64,000 bases of DNA from JASLEW01 sp035544895 (GCA_035544895.1 DASZZM010000049.1:62001-126000), one strand, 5' to 3'; numbered from the stretch's first letter, positions 26,901 to 35,593 are shown. Numbers and translations are program-made. Notes: generated by a model not told the origin, from the letters alone.

Positions 26901-27241
26901 CCTCCGACCGGTGCATCGAAGTTGGCCCACAGCTCGATCGTAAAGTCGCGGTTGCCGAACGCCCAGAGATCGCTCTTTGCGGCGGCGAGGAAATCGGACG
27001 TGCCGTTGAGGCGGAGCGCTCCCCCGATCTCGCCGGCGGCGGGTTGAGGGGCGCCGAAGTAGGCGGCCGGATGGAAGCCTGCGATGTCGTTGGCAATCGT
27101 TCCGGAGCCTTCGTCGAGCGGCCACCAGGCGAGGATGCCAGCAGGAGCTGGGACGCACGGCTGAGCCAACGCGGCAGCGGCATGCGCGAGAATCAGGGTC
27201 GTCGAGGCCCAGGCAAGGGCGTTGGCGCGGGTCCTCTTCAT
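23918..27241 (-). CDS. Large secreted mosaic protein: LamG, IPT/TIG and fibronectin-like domains
   Basis: Protein of 1107 residues. A signal peptide (residues 1-26) leads to a LamG/concanavalin-like domain (about 30-250, ILAWWPLDEGSGTIAND and GRLDEVTVYDRALTQAEM). Then come an IPT/TIG fold (about 255-345), a CARDB-like region, a hydrophobic Ala/Val-rich stretch (about 485-610), a DPND-containing domain (GSHDPNDFVGAPG), a fibronectin-type region, a second IPT/TIG (about 890-975), and a C-terminal 120-residue module (LTPCRVIDTRRPAGPLGG to LVLDVSGYFE). I associate that last module with secreted Acidobacteriota proteins. It probably works as an adhesin or carbohydrate-binding surface protein. It converges on the VPS10-like gene with 10 bases between stops. 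Confidence 0.85.
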   Translation of the reverse strand: MKRTRANALAWASTTLILAHAAAALAQPCVPAPAGILAWWPLDEGSGTIANDIAGFHPAAYFGAPQPAAGEIGGALRLNGTSDFLAAAKSDLWAFGNRDFTIELWANFDAPVGGDLHHPGAIFIGNDGGPGGFAKWFFAIGGGYLNFHINGPALGSKFFPLVPFSPQVGRWYHLGVTRNGALYTMYIDGAPAGSAVNRDTIPDPAAPLTIGQAESLGFVHGRLDEVTVYDRALTQAEMKAVFAAGSAGKCRAASTAAISITPATGGDTGPVTVRITGHGFAAGTAVKLVRAGSPDIPGTAVQIADSLTLSTTFDLTGQPRGDWDLVVANPDGSVLTFRQGFTIEPGRGAQPWVQIVGRGAIRAGRPTEFQVLYGNRGNVDARWVPMSIGGIPRDASYQLGADVSPPPIPGTDGIDWSKIPISIDTPQGFAIPLLVSTIPPGTISSLHFSIRVPAPEEFDLSAAVGRGSSESAPAVGGSHSSSANDECLLAFIHLVLAGLGLSPEDECAKALAVAAAERLSALVTGLVEGRSLLALVPAVTAAIVAAAKETLACAGKEILKVAAVKIAEEVALVAQAAIVGWYVGVLLDKCAPVVGAGVVRVWRSLLHVRGVGSHDPNDFVGAPGVGSSRYVPGAVPLPYEAIFENVATASAPAQQVVIEVRLDSATLDLRTLRLGPITLAGRRISPPPGAQAFSASLDLRPARSLIVAIEANLDATTGLLSWRFTSIDPATGQPPVDPLAGFLPPNVHPPEGEGSVLFTVMSRGGLPTGTEIRNHATVTFDSNPPIDTPEWRNTIDNSKPSSQVSALAPRQTALDFQVQWSGSDVGSGIQDYTIFVSASGGPYSPWLANTTSTSATFHGLSGTTYSFYSVARDWTNNLGDPPAAPDATTQVEILPPVIRSISPASGPTAGGTPVTITGAGFASGATVKLGGVAVADLQVGDATTLTATTGPHATGAVDVAVTNPDGLGATLARSFFYSPPDVGLDFFTLTPCRVIDTRRPAGPLGGPPLAPFSQRIFTVTETCGIPPSARALAVNFTVVSPAAGGDASLFPGNAFFFGASMISFSSGQTRATNGIVSLATDGTGSLGFINGSSGSVHLVLDVSGYFE

Positions 27242-27440
27242 GGTCCACCTCCCAGGACGCCAGGTCGGCTTGGTACCGCGGTGCTCATCGCTGCACCGCT
27301 CTCGTCCTCTACGGGTCTACGCGCCGCCGGGAGCCAGAAGCGCTCACGGCGGAGCGCGACCACGCCGCGTCGAGCTCATCTCGCCTCGAGCTCGAGGCTT
27401 TATCTGCGACTTATGAAATCTGCTAAAATTGTCTCTGACG

Positions 27441-28004
27441 ATGAGCCAGGACGGCGAAGTCACCGAGCTTCTCAAGGAGTGGGGGGAGGGTAGCGCGGAA
27501 GCCCTCGAGCAGCTCATGGCTCTCGTCTACGCCGAGCTGCGGCAACTGGCCGAGCGCCAGTTGCGCCGCGAGCGTCCCGGGCACACCCTCCAGCCCACGG
27601 CGCTGGTCAACGAGGCCTACCTCAAGCTCTCCAAACAGAACAGAACGCCGTGGCGGAACCGCGACCAGTTCTATGGCGTGGCTGCCCGCCTCATGCGCCG
27701 CATCCTGACCGACTACTTCCGCCACCAGCACCGGCACAAACACCCTCCCCCCGAGCTCAGGATGCCGCTCGGCGATGAGGTTCCCGGCAGCGTGCCGCCG
27801 ATTCCCGACTTCCTGGCGCTCGACCAGGCGCTGCGTAAGCTGGAGGCGAAAGACGCAAGGCAGGCGCGGGTGGTCGAGCTGCGGTTCTACGCCGGTCTCT
27901 CGGTCGAGGAGGCGGCGGACGTTCTCGAGGTTTCGCCGGTTACGGTCAGGCGTGACTGGAGCGTTGCCAAGGCCTGGCTGTCACGCGAGCTCGGCGAGAG
28001 GTAG
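27441..28004 (+). CDS. ECF-type RNA polymerase sigma factor (TIGR02999-like)
   Basis: Sigma-70-family factor of 187 residues. Region 2 is ALVYAELRQLAERQLRRE with HTLQPTALVNEAYLKL and FYGVAARLMRRILTDYFR. Region 4 is VVELRFYAGLSVEEAADVLE with PVTVRRDWSVAKAWL. This wording is characteristic of the TIGR02999 group seen in Acidobacteriota and Planctomycetota. I start at the ATG at 27441; a TTG at 27429 is also in frame. TAAAAT at 27424-27429 could be a -10, leaving a very short leader. It is followed after 102 bases by a Ser/Thr kinase. For this group phosphorylation by the linked kinase, rather than an anti-sigma factor, is the likely control (inference). Confidence 0.92.
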   Translation: MSQDGEVTELLKEWGEGSAEALEQLMALVYAELRQLAERQLRRERPGHTLQPTALVNEAYLKLSKQNRTPWRNRDQFYGVAARLMRRILTDYFRHQHRHKHPPPELRMPLGDEVPGSVPPIPDFLALDQALRKLEAKDARQARVVELRFYAGLSVEEAADVLEVSPVTVRRDWSVAKAWLSRELGER

Positions 28005-28106
28005 CGCGTGGTCCGATTGCCGGGCCTCTGGCCGCGGTGAGCGCCTCTTCGCCGCGCCAGCGCGTCCAATGGCAGGAGGTGTTCTGGCAGAGGGAGGACC
28101 AGCACC

Positions 28107-30800
28107 ATGCCGACTACGAGCTGGGAAAGGGCCAAGGAGATCTTCGCCGCCGTGCGCGAGCGCGCACCGAGTGAGCAGGCCGCGCTGCTGGCTCAGGAGT
28201 GCGGGGATGACGAGTCGTTGCGGGAGGAGGTGCAATCGCTGCTGGCGCACGCGAGCGGTTGCACCTTCCTCGAGCGGCCGCCCGCGGCGTTTCTTGCCGC
28301 GGCCCTCTCTGCCACCGCCGAGGGCTACAGCATCGGTCCTTACAGAATCCTGCGCGCGATCGACTCCGGCGGCATGGGCGAAGTCTACGAGGCCGAGCAG
28401 GTGGCTCCCGTGCAGCGCCGGGTGGCCTTGAAGCTGATCAAACGGGGACTTGACTCGGAGGAAGCGATGGCCCGTTTCCGGGTCGAGCTGCAGTCGCTCG
28501 CTCGTATGAGCCACCCGCACATCGCCCAGGTCTACGAGGCCGGCGCCACGGCGGAAGGCCGCCCTTACTTCGCCATGGAGTATGTCGAGGGCGAGCCCAT
28601 CACCCACTACTGCGATCGGCTGCGGTTGGACGTGCAAGAGCGCCTCGCGCTGTTCCAGCAGTTGTGCGAAGGGGTGCAACACGCCCACCAGAAGGGGATC
28701 ATCCACCGCGACCTCAAACCGGAGAACATCCTGGTGACCCACCATGGGGTGCGAGCGGTCCCCAAGATCATCGACTTCGGCATCGCCAGGGCGACCGCGG
28801 AAGGCGAGGCGCCGCCGTCGCCGGAGGCCAGCCGGCGGCTAACCACGGCGCAACAGAGGATCGGCACGCTGCCGTACATGAGTCCCGAGCAGGCGGTCGG
28901 GGCGGCCGACATCGATACCCGTAGCGACGTTTACTCACTTGGCGTGGTGCTCTATGAGTTGCTGGCCGGGGTCCTGCCGGGCGATGCCGCTGCCGCCGTC
29001 GAGATCGAAAGGCCGAGCTCGCGGCTCGGGCACCTGGGAGAAAGGGCCGTCGCTGTCGCCCACGACCGGCGGACGGAGCCGGCGGCCCTGGTTCGGCAGC
29101 TGAGAGGAGATCTCGACTGGATCGTCATGAAGGCTTTGGAAAGCGACCGCGACCGCCGCTACGGCTCGGTCTCCGAGCTGGCGATCGACCTCGAGAGGCA
29201 CCGGCGGCACGAGCCGGTCCTCGCCAGTTCGCCGAGCACCGCGTACCGGCTTGCAAAATTCCTGCGCCGCCACCGGGCGGTGGTCGCGGCGAGCGTCCTG
29301 GTGTCAATAGCGTTGCTGCTCGGAGCGGTCGGTGCCGGTGTCGGTCTCGTGCGCGCCCGGCGGGCGGAGAAGCTGGCCAGTCAGGAGGCGGAGCGCGGCA
29401 ATCGGGAGGCTGCGGCCGCGCGCTCGGTGGCGGATTTCATGGTCGGCCTCTTCGAGCTCTCCGACCCGGATCAGGCGAAGGGAAGAACCATTACGGCGCG
29501 CGAGATCCTCGACAGCGGAGCGCGCAAGGTCGCGGCCGACCTCAAGGGCCAGCCAGTCGTCGAGGCCGCGCTCATGGACACGATCGGGAGCGTCTACCAG
29601 AGCCTGGGGCTTTTCGACAGCGCCGAGTCGATGCTCGGTCAGTCTCTCGCCCTGCGCCGCAGGGCGCTCGGCGGAACACATCCCGAGGTGGCAACGAGCA
29701 TGAGTCACCTTGCCGAGCTCGCGCGCGCCCGGGCGAGATACCCGCAGGCGAAGTCCCTCGACCTGCAGGCCCTGGCCATCCGCGAGCGGGCCCTGGGAAA
29801 GGACCATCCGGACGTCGCCGACAGCCTCAATCGGCTGGGCCTGCTCTATCTCAGTCAGGGCAGCTACGCCGCAGCCGAGCCGTGCTTCCAACGCGCCCTG
29901 GCGATCTGGAGCAAGGCGCGGGACGGCCGGGTGAGCACCGCGCTGAGTCACCTGGCCCTGCTCTACCGCGACGAAGCACGGTACGACAAGGCTATCCCTC
30001 TTTTCCAGAGGGCACTGGCGATCCAGGAGCGAGAGCTGGGGCCGGAGCACTCCGACCTCAACGCCAACCTCAACAATCTCGCCGACGTCTACCGCAATCT
30101 GGGCCGTCATGCCGAGGCCGAAGCGCTTCTCAAGCGTGTCCTGGCGGTCAACGAGCGGGTGATGGGACCGGAGCACCCTTACGTCTCCACGTCCCTCAAC
30201 AACCTGGCGATGGTCTACAGGTCCGAGAGCAGGTACAAGGAGGCCGAAGCGCTCTACCTGCGCGTGCTGGGAATCGAACGCAAGTTGCGGGGAGAGAACA
30301 ACCCCGACTACGCTACGTCCCTCCACAACTTGGCGGTTGTCTACCGCGAGGAAGGCAGGTATATCGAGGCGGAGCGTCTCTTCCTGCGCGCGCTGGCAAT
30401 CCGCGAAAGGGCGCTCGGTCCCAACCACCCCCACGTGGCAGGCAGTTTGAATCATCTGGGACTGCTCTATACCCTCCAGCACCGGTATGCCGAGGCGGAG
30501 CCACTCTTCCGGCGCTCCCTGGCGATCAGAGAGAAGGCCCTCGGCCCTGACCACCCGCACCTCGCGGTGACTCTCACCAATCTCGCCAATCTGTATCGCG
30601 CCGAGCGCCGCTACGGCGAGGCGGAGCCCCTGCTCCAGCGGGCGCTGGCGATCTGGGACCGGCGCACCGATGCCAACCCGGCGGAACGCAGGGCAACGCT
30701 CGAAAGCTATGGTGCCTTGCTGCGCCTGATGGGGCGGGCCCGCGAGGCTGCCAGGCTCGCCTCGCGGGCCGAACAAGCCCGACACCGACCATCCACTTGA
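28107..30800 (+). CDS. Ser/Thr protein kinase with C-terminal TPR repeats
   Basis: Protein of 897 residues. The kinase domain spans about residues 75-365: glycine loop DSGGMGEVYEAEQ, VALKLIKRG lysine, HRDLKPENI catalytic loop near 200, IIDFGIARA, and SPEQ in place of APE. One transmembrane helix (about 391-414) follows, then eight or so 42-residue kinesin-light-chain-type TPRs to the end (for example ALAIRERALGPNHPHVAGSL). The first 70 residues (EIFAAVRERAPSEQAALL) are the usual helical preface of this family. GGGAGG-like ribosome site upstream. It is probably the sensor kinase for the adjacent ECF sigma factor, with the TPRs on the far side of the membrane. Confidence 0.93.
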   Translation: MPTTSWERAKEIFAAVRERAPSEQAALLAQECGDDESLREEVQSLLAHASGCTFLERPPAAFLAAALSATAEGYSIGPYRILRAIDSGGMGEVYEAEQVAPVQRRVALKLIKRGLDSEEAMARFRVELQSLARMSHPHIAQVYEAGATAEGRPYFAMEYVEGEPITHYCDRLRLDVQERLALFQQLCEGVQHAHQKGIIHRDLKPENILVTHHGVRAVPKIIDFGIARATAEGEAPPSPEASRRLTTAQQRIGTLPYMSPEQAVGAADIDTRSDVYSLGVVLYELLAGVLPGDAAAAVEIERPSSRLGHLGERAVAVAHDRRTEPAALVRQLRGDLDWIVMKALESDRDRRYGSVSELAIDLERHRRHEPVLASSPSTAYRLAKFLRRHRAVVAASVLVSIALLLGAVGAGVGLVRARRAEKLASQEAERGNREAAAARSVADFMVGLFELSDPDQAKGRTITAREILDSGARKVAADLKGQPVVEAALMDTIGSVYQSLGLFDSAESMLGQSLALRRRALGGTHPEVATSMSHLAELARARARYPQAKSLDLQALAIRERALGKDHPDVADSLNRLGLLYLSQGSYAAAEPCFQRALAIWSKARDGRVSTALSHLALLYRDEARYDKAIPLFQRALAIQERELGPEHSDLNANLNNLADVYRNLGRHAEAEALLKRVLAVNERVMGPEHPYVSTSLNNLAMVYRSESRYKEAEALYLRVLGIERKLRGENNPDYATSLHNLAVVYREEGRYIEAERLFLRALAIRERALGPNHPHVAGSLNHLGLLYTLQHRYAEAEPLFRRSLAIREKALGPDHPHLAVTLTNLANLYRAERRYGEAEPLLQRALAIWDRRTDANPAERRATLESYGALLRLMGRAREAARLASRAEQARHRPST

Positions 30801-30828
30801 CCAGCATTCATGCGCGAGCAGTCCGCGC

Positions 30829-32646
30829 CTACTCCGGCGTCTCCAAGAGCTCCCGGGCGGGGTCCAGGCGGTCCCAGAGGGCGCCGCCGAGGCGGACGAG
30901 GACGCCGACCTCGGCAAGGACGAGGGCGGCGGCGAGGAGGGCGATGAGGGGCAGCTCCCAGGGCGACCAGGGCAAGCCGAGGAGGCGCTGGAGGAGCAGC
31001 GCCGCGCCGACGGCGAGCAGGGGCGGCAGCAGCCCCAGCGCCAGGGACAGGACGTGTCCGAGGAGGACCAGGATGCGCTGGCCGGTGAGCGCCGCGCCGC
31101 GCTGGCGTTCGAGGCCGAGGCCGACCCAGCCGGGCAGGAAGAGGGCGGCCAAGTTCTGGATGGCGATGGAGAGCAGGGCGATCGGCAGGCCGACAACCAG
31201 GAGACTGGCCAGGACGGCGAGCAGGCCCGGCCATGTGCCGCCGATCGGTGCGGCGATGCGCTGCAGGAAGTCCGGTGCGGCTCCGCCGGCGGCCAGCCAG
31301 GCCGCGGCGGCGCCGGCCAGCACCAGTCCGGCTCCGGCGAGCATCATCTGGAGTGCCCCGGTGGCGGGCGCCAGCAGCTCCGCGGCGACCAGGCGCCAAC
31401 CCACGATGGGCCAGGGCCGGAGGATCTCGATCTGCAGCAGGTCGACACGCAGGTCATTGCGCAGGAAGAGGCCGGCCAACGGCGGGATGAGCAGCAGGAT
31501 CACGACGCCGACGATCACCAGGATCTCCGCGAAGGCGTCGGGAGCGTCCAGCGCCGCGCCGAAGGCCAGGCCCAGCGCCCCAAGGACGACGCAAACGCCG
31601 ACCAGCAGGCCGGTCGTCTGCGCCAGCGGCCGGCGGCTGCGTAGCAGCAGGTTCTTCCAGTAGACGGCCGTCTCCGCGCTGCCGGTCGGCGCCAGGTGGA
31701 ACGGCTCGCGCTGCCGCGACCGCGCCGAAAGCCTGGCGAAGGCCGGGCGCGAGGTGCGGCGGTCGAGCTGGCGGCGCGCCTGGGCGACGGTCGCGTCCTC
31801 GAAGCGGGCGCGTGAGCGCACCACCCACTCGTAGTGCGCCGCGAGGAGAGCTGCGGCGAAGAGAGCGCCGCGCAGCCGATGGACGCCGAGCAGCGGGCCA
31901 CAGAGCCAGGCGAAAGGCGCCAGCAGCCAGCCGAAGAAGCCGGCGTGGGCGGCGACCTGCAGACGGTCCAGGTTGGTGATCAAGTCTCCGGCCTGCCAGT
32001 CGATCCGCGTGGCCACGAAGAGCTGGCGAAGTCCGGCGCCGACCGCTGTCCACCAGGCGGCGGCGAGCAGCAGAGCGAGGCCGATGCGCCACCGGGCGGC
32101 CGCCGGCGGCAGCTCGCGGAGGCGGGCCTTCCACAGGCTCACCCCCTTGAGGTGGAGGCCCACCAGGGCAAAGAGCGCCCAGGTGGCGAACAGCCGCGGC
32201 AGGCGTGTTCCCGGGGCGCCGAAGCCGCGAAACAGCGAGAACAAGAGGGCGCCGAAGAGCACGCCGACCTGCTGCTTCCACAGCGCGAACTCGAGCACCT
32301 TGCGGCGCGGCAGGGGAGCAGGCAGCAGCAGGTTGATCTCGGCTTCGGTCAGGCGCAGGGCTGGCCGCGAGGAGGTGAGCAGCCAGCCCAGCGTGGTGAC
32401 CAGGGCGAGCGCCAAGGCAGCGCCGAGCAGGACCAGGGGAGCGCGGTCGCCCAGGCCCGCGACCTCGATGCCGGGGCGACGGGCCCCCCTGCCCCAGATG
32501 AGAAAGTTCCTCCCCACGAAGAACAGCATGTAGGCGAGCCCAGCCAGCGAGGCGACCAGGTATTTGGGCTGGCGCAGCAGGCGCAGGCGCCGCACCAGGC
32601 GGCCGCGCAGGCCGCGCAGCAGCAGCTCGAAGAGCGCGCCGCTCAA
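30829..32646 (-). CDS. ABC exporter permease subunit (ABC_export family)
   Basis: Polytopic membrane protein of 605 residues with roughly 12-14 hydrophobic segments (for example YLVASLAGLAYMLFFVG, LVLLGAALALALVTTLGWLL, LVGVCVVLGALGLAFGAAL). The N-terminal LRGLRGRLVRRLRLLRQPKY and the central LRLTEAEINLLLPAPLPRRK match the putative ABC exporter family. It starts with TTG, which overlaps the ATPase stop as TTGA, so translation is coupled. Together they form a two-component exporter with unknown substrate. The stop lies 28 bases from the convergent kinase gene. Confidence 0.85.
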   Translation of the reverse strand: MSGALFELLLRGLRGRLVRRLRLLRQPKYLVASLAGLAYMLFFVGRNFLIWGRGARRPGIEVAGLGDRAPLVLLGAALALALVTTLGWLLTSSRPALRLTEAEINLLLPAPLPRRKVLEFALWKQQVGVLFGALLFSLFRGFGAPGTRLPRLFATWALFALVGLHLKGVSLWKARLRELPPAAARWRIGLALLLAAAWWTAVGAGLRQLFVATRIDWQAGDLITNLDRLQVAAHAGFFGWLLAPFAWLCGPLLGVHRLRGALFAAALLAAHYEWVVRSRARFEDATVAQARRQLDRRTSRPAFARLSARSRQREPFHLAPTGSAETAVYWKNLLLRSRRPLAQTTGLLVGVCVVLGALGLAFGAALDAPDAFAEILVIVGVVILLLIPPLAGLFLRNDLRVDLLQIEILRPWPIVGWRLVAAELLAPATGALQMMLAGAGLVLAGAAAAWLAAGGAAPDFLQRIAAPIGGTWPGLLAVLASLLVVGLPIALLSIAIQNLAALFLPGWVGLGLERQRGAALTGQRILVLLGHVLSLALGLLPPLLAVGAALLLQRLLGLPWSPWELPLIALLAAALVLAEVGVLVRLGGALWDRLDPARELLETPE

Positions 32647-33431
32647 CCGTCGCCCCGCCCGTCGCCTGGCTCGGCAGGGGGGCCTGAGGCGCCTTCGGCC
32701 TTCGCCTCCTCGCCCTCGGTGGCGCGCAGGAAGATCTCCTCCAAGTCGGCATCCGCCCCGAGATCGGGCAAGGCGGACCGGATCTCCGCCAGCGTGCCTT
32801 CGAGCACCTTGCGGCCGCGCTGGACGATCACCACTCTGCCGCAGATCTCCTGGACCAGGTGCAAGAGGTGGGAAGAGACCAGCACGGCGGCCCCCGCCTG
32901 CGCCTGCTCGACGATGGTGCGCTTCATGCGCCTGATCGCACCGGGGTCCAGGCCGGTCAGCGGCTCGTCGAGGACCAGGGCGGCGGGCCGGTGGAGAAGC
33001 GCCAGCGCGATCATCAGCTTCTGCTTCATGCCGCGCGACAGCTCCCCCGGGAAGGCGTCGCGGCGGTCGGCGAGATCGAACCCGGCCAGCAGCTCGCGCG
33101 AACGCTCCGCGGCGTCCGCCACGCCGTAGAGCCGGCCGATGACCTTGAGGTGATCGGCGACCGTCAAGTTGTCGAACAGGCGCGGCTCGTCGGGCACGAA
33201 GGCGAGTTGGCGGCGCGCCGCCACCGGCTCGGTCTCGAGGTCGTGGCCGGCGACCGCGATGCGTCCGGCGGTGGGGGGGAGGATGCCGGCCAGGCAGCGC
33301 AGGGTGGTGGTCTTGCCCGCCCCGTTCGGCCCGACCAGGCCGACGATCTCGCCGCCGGCGGCGTGCAGGGACAGGCCGTCCACGGCGGCGAAGCCGTCGT
33401 AGGTCTTGACCAGGTTGGCGATCTCGATCAT
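32643..33431 (-). CDS. ABC transporter ATP-binding protein
   Basis: ATPase partner of the permease that follows, 262 residues. Walker A GPNGAGKT is at about residues 34-41, the signature region is ELSRGMKQKL, Walker B is ALVLDEP, and the switch histidine is in SSHLLHLV. The LSRGM variant (R for G in the signature) is common in exporters of the YxlF/NatA type. The start at 33431 was chosen by homology to the first domain residues; sequence upstream in this frame is an antisense shadow of the neighbouring dehydrogenase gene. It is divergent from the ornithine-cyclodeaminase-family gene and shares its promoter region. Confidence 0.92.
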   Translation of the reverse strand: MIEIANLVKTYDGFAAVDGLSLHAAGGEIVGLVGPNGAGKTTTLRCLAGILPPTAGRIAVAGHDLETEPVAARRQLAFVPDEPRLFDNLTVADHLKVIGRLYGVADAAERSRELLAGFDLADRRDAFPGELSRGMKQKLMIALALLHRPAALVLDEPLTGLDPGAIRRMKRTIVEQAQAGAAVLVSSHLLHLVQEICGRVVIVQRGRKVLEGTLAEIRSALPDLGADADLEEIFLRATEGEEAKAEGASGPPAEPGDGRGDG

Positions 33432-33499
33432 GCCTTCGCCGGCTTTCCGCCCGCTGCCGCGGCCGGGCCGCGCGCGCCGGAATGATACAGCGCGTGCTC

Positions 33500-33505
33500 T
33501 ATACT
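33500..33505 (+). promoter_or_regulatory. -10 element (TATACT) for the OCD-dehydratase operon
   Basis: TATACT lies 41 bases before the ATG at 33546. A purine-rich AAGGGGGTGAG sits between them. No -35 match of note. Confidence 0.45.
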
Positions 33506-33545
33506 CGCCTGACTTCGGGCCGCGCAGAAGGGGGTGAGAGCCGTC

Positions 33546-34559
33546 ATGCCGCTCGTCTATCTCGGTCGCCGGGAGGTCGAAGAGCTCCTGCCCATGGGGG
33601 AGTGCATCGAGGTCATGGCCGCGATCTTCGGCGCCCTGGCGCGCGGCGAGACCCTGCAGCCGCTGCGCTCGGTCGTCCGGCTCGAGAGCTGCCCCGGCTT
33701 CCTGGGCTTGATGCCGGGACAGATCGGCGTTCAGAGCGTTGCATGCGATCAGATCGCCGGCATCAAGGTCCTGTCCATCTTCCCTGGCAACCGGGCCGTA
33801 GGCCGGGAGTCGCACCAGGGCGCGGTGCTGCTGTTCGAGACCGCGAGCGGCTGCCCGCTCGCCTACCTCGACGCCTCCGCGGTCACTGCCATCCGCACCG
33901 CCGCGGTCAGCGGCCTGGCGACCCGGCTGCTGGCCGGCGAGGAGGCCGGAGACCTGGCGATCCTCGGTGCCGGCACGCAGGCGAGGACGCACCTCGAGGC
34001 GCTCGCCGCGGTACGGCCGCTGCGGCGGGTGCGGGTGTGGAGCCGCAAGCCCGAGAGCGCCCGCGCCTTCGCCGCGGCCGAGAGCGCGCGCCACGGCCTG
34101 CCGGTCGAGCCGGCCGCCTCGGTCCGCCAGGCGGTCGAGGGAGCCGACCTGATCTGCACCACCACCGCCGCCGCCGAGCCGATCCTGGCCGGCGAGTGGA
34201 TCGCCGCGGGAGCGCACGTCAACGCGGTCGGCGCCTGTTTCGCCGCCGCCCGCGAGCTGGACACCGCGGCGGTGGTGCGCGCGCGGCTCTTCGTCGACAG
34301 CCGCGAATCGGCGGTGAACGAATCGGGAGACTTCCTGATCCCGCGCCGCGAGGGGGCCATCGGCGATACGCACATCCAGGGCGAGCTCGGCGAGCTGGTG
34401 CTCGGCCGGGTGGTCGGCCGCCGCTCGCCCGATGAAGTCACCCTCTTCAAGTCGCTCGGGCTGGCGGTGGAGGACCTGGCCGCCAGCCATCACGTCTACC
34501 GCAAGGCGCTGGCGCGGGGCAGCGGGATCGTCCTCGAACCGGCCGAGCGCGGCGCTTGA
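33546..34559 (+). CDS. Ornithine cyclodeaminase / mu-crystallin family protein
   Basis: NAD(P)-binding enzyme of 337 residues. The N-terminal substrate domain (PLVYLGRREVEELLPMGECI, KVLSIFPGN) and the Rossmann core (LAILGAGTQARTHLEALAAV) are typical, and VNAVGACF and SREsA-type segments follow. Members deaminate ornithine to proline, act as alanine or lysine dehydrogenases, or reduce ketimines; the exact substrate is not predictable here. GTG at 33534 is a possible earlier start. The threonine-dehydratase-like gene begins inside its stop codon (TGATG), indicating a functional pair. Such pairs occur in ectoine-derivative breakdown (EutB/EutC) and in diaminopropionate synthesis, but no other gene of either pathway is nearby. 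Confidence 0.88.
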   Translation: MPLVYLGRREVEELLPMGECIEVMAAIFGALARGETLQPLRSVVRLESCPGFLGLMPGQIGVQSVACDQIAGIKVLSIFPGNRAVGRESHQGAVLLFETASGCPLAYLDASAVTAIRTAAVSGLATRLLAGEEAGDLAILGAGTQARTHLEALAAVRPLRRVRVWSRKPESARAFAAAESARHGLPVEPAASVRQAVEGADLICTTTAAAEPILAGEWIAAGAHVNAVGACFAAARELDTAAVVRARLFVDSRESAVNESGDFLIPRREGAIGDTHIQGELGELVLGRVVGRRSPDEVTLFKSLGLAVEDLAASHHVYRKALARGSGIVLEPAERGA

Positions 34560-35593
34560 TGAAGCTGCGCGCTCCGGCGCTCGACGAGATCCGCGCCGCC
34601 CGCCAACGCCTGACCGGGGTGACGCTGGCCACGCCGCTGGTCCGCTTGAACGTCGATGCGCGCGAGGGCCTGCCTAAGATGACCAAGGCCCCGGCGGCGG
34701 GCACCTCTGACGGCGGGGAGCCCGCTAAAATCAGCGAGCCCGCCGAGATCTATCTCAAGCTCGAGAACCTGCAGCCGATCGGCTCCTTCAAGCTGCGCGG
34801 CGCGGTCAACGCCATGCTCGTCGCCGGCCCGCGCCGGCTCGCCCGGGGGGTCTACACGGCGAGCGCCGGCAACATGGCGCAAGGGGTCGCCTGGGGCGCG
34901 CGCCACCTCGGAGTGGCGGCGACCGCCGTGGTGCCGGACCATGCGCCGGCAACCAAGCTGGCCGCCATCGAAAGGCTGGGCGGCAGCGTGGTCAAGGTCT
35001 CCTGGGAGCGCTGGTGGCGGGTGATCCATGAGCACACGTATCCAGGCCAGCACGGACTGTTCATCCATCCGGTGAGCGACACGGGGGTGATGGCGGGCAA
35101 CGGCACGATCGGGCTCGAGATCCTCGAGCAGCTCCCCGACGTCGACACGGTGCTGGTGCCCTATGGCGGCGGCGGGCTGTCCTGCGGCATCGCCGCCGCG
35201 CTGCGCGCCCTGCAGCCGCGCGTGCGGATCTTCGGCTGCGAGGTGGCGACCGCCGCGCCGCTCGCCGCCTCGCTCGCCGCCGCGGCGCCGCGAGAGGTCG
35301 ACTACCAGCCGTCTTTCGTCGACGGCATCGGCGGCAAGGGCCTGCTGGCCGAGATCTGGCCGCTCGCCCGCCGCCTGCTCGACGGCGCGCTGGTCGTGCC
35401 CCTGGCCGCCATCGCCGCCGCCATCAAACTCCTTGCCGAGCGCAACCGCATCGTCGCCGAAGGAGCCGGCGCCGCCTCGGTCGCCGCCGCCCTCGCCGGC
35501 GTGGCGGGCGCCAGAAAGGTCGTCTGCATCGTCTCCGGCGGCAACATCGACACCGCCAAGCTCGCCGCCATCCTGGCCGGCGAGGTGCCGTAG
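34559..35593 (+). CDS. PLP-dependent threonine/serine dehydratase family protein
   Basis: Fold-type II PLP enzyme of 344 residues. The PLP lysine is in GSFKLRGA (about residue 80), the phosphate loop is GGGGLSCG, and ASAGNMAQGVAW is the asparagine loop. It lacks the C-terminal regulatory ACT domain of biosynthetic IlvA, so it resembles catabolic or specialised dehydratases (TdcB, EutB). It has an unusual insertion-rich N-terminus (GLPKMTKAPAAGTSDGGEPA) before the first core strand. It is translationally coupled to the ornithine-cyclodeaminase-family gene. The likely reaction is dehydration/deamination of threonine or a related hydroxy-amino acid. Confidence 0.88.
   Translation: MKLRAPALDEIRAARQRLTGVTLATPLVRLNVDAREGLPKMTKAPAAGTSDGGEPAKISEPAEIYLKLENLQPIGSFKLRGAVNAMLVAGPRRLARGVYTASAGNMAQGVAWGARHLGVAATAVVPDHAPATKLAAIERLGGSVVKVSWERWWRVIHEHTYPGQHGLFIHPVSDTGVMAGNGTIGLEILEQLPDVDTVLVPYGGGGLSCGIAAALRALQPRVRIFGCEVATAAPLAASLAAAAPREVDYQPSFVDGIGGKGLLAEIWPLARRLLDGALVVPLAAIAAAIKLLAERNRIVAEGAGAASVAAALAGVAGARKVVCIVSGGNIDTAKLAAILAGEVP

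Noticed and set aside
33546..35593. Ectoine-utilisation locus eutBC
   Set aside because: Only the enzyme families match; no transporter, EutD/EutE or DoeA-type gene is present, so I did not use the gene names.
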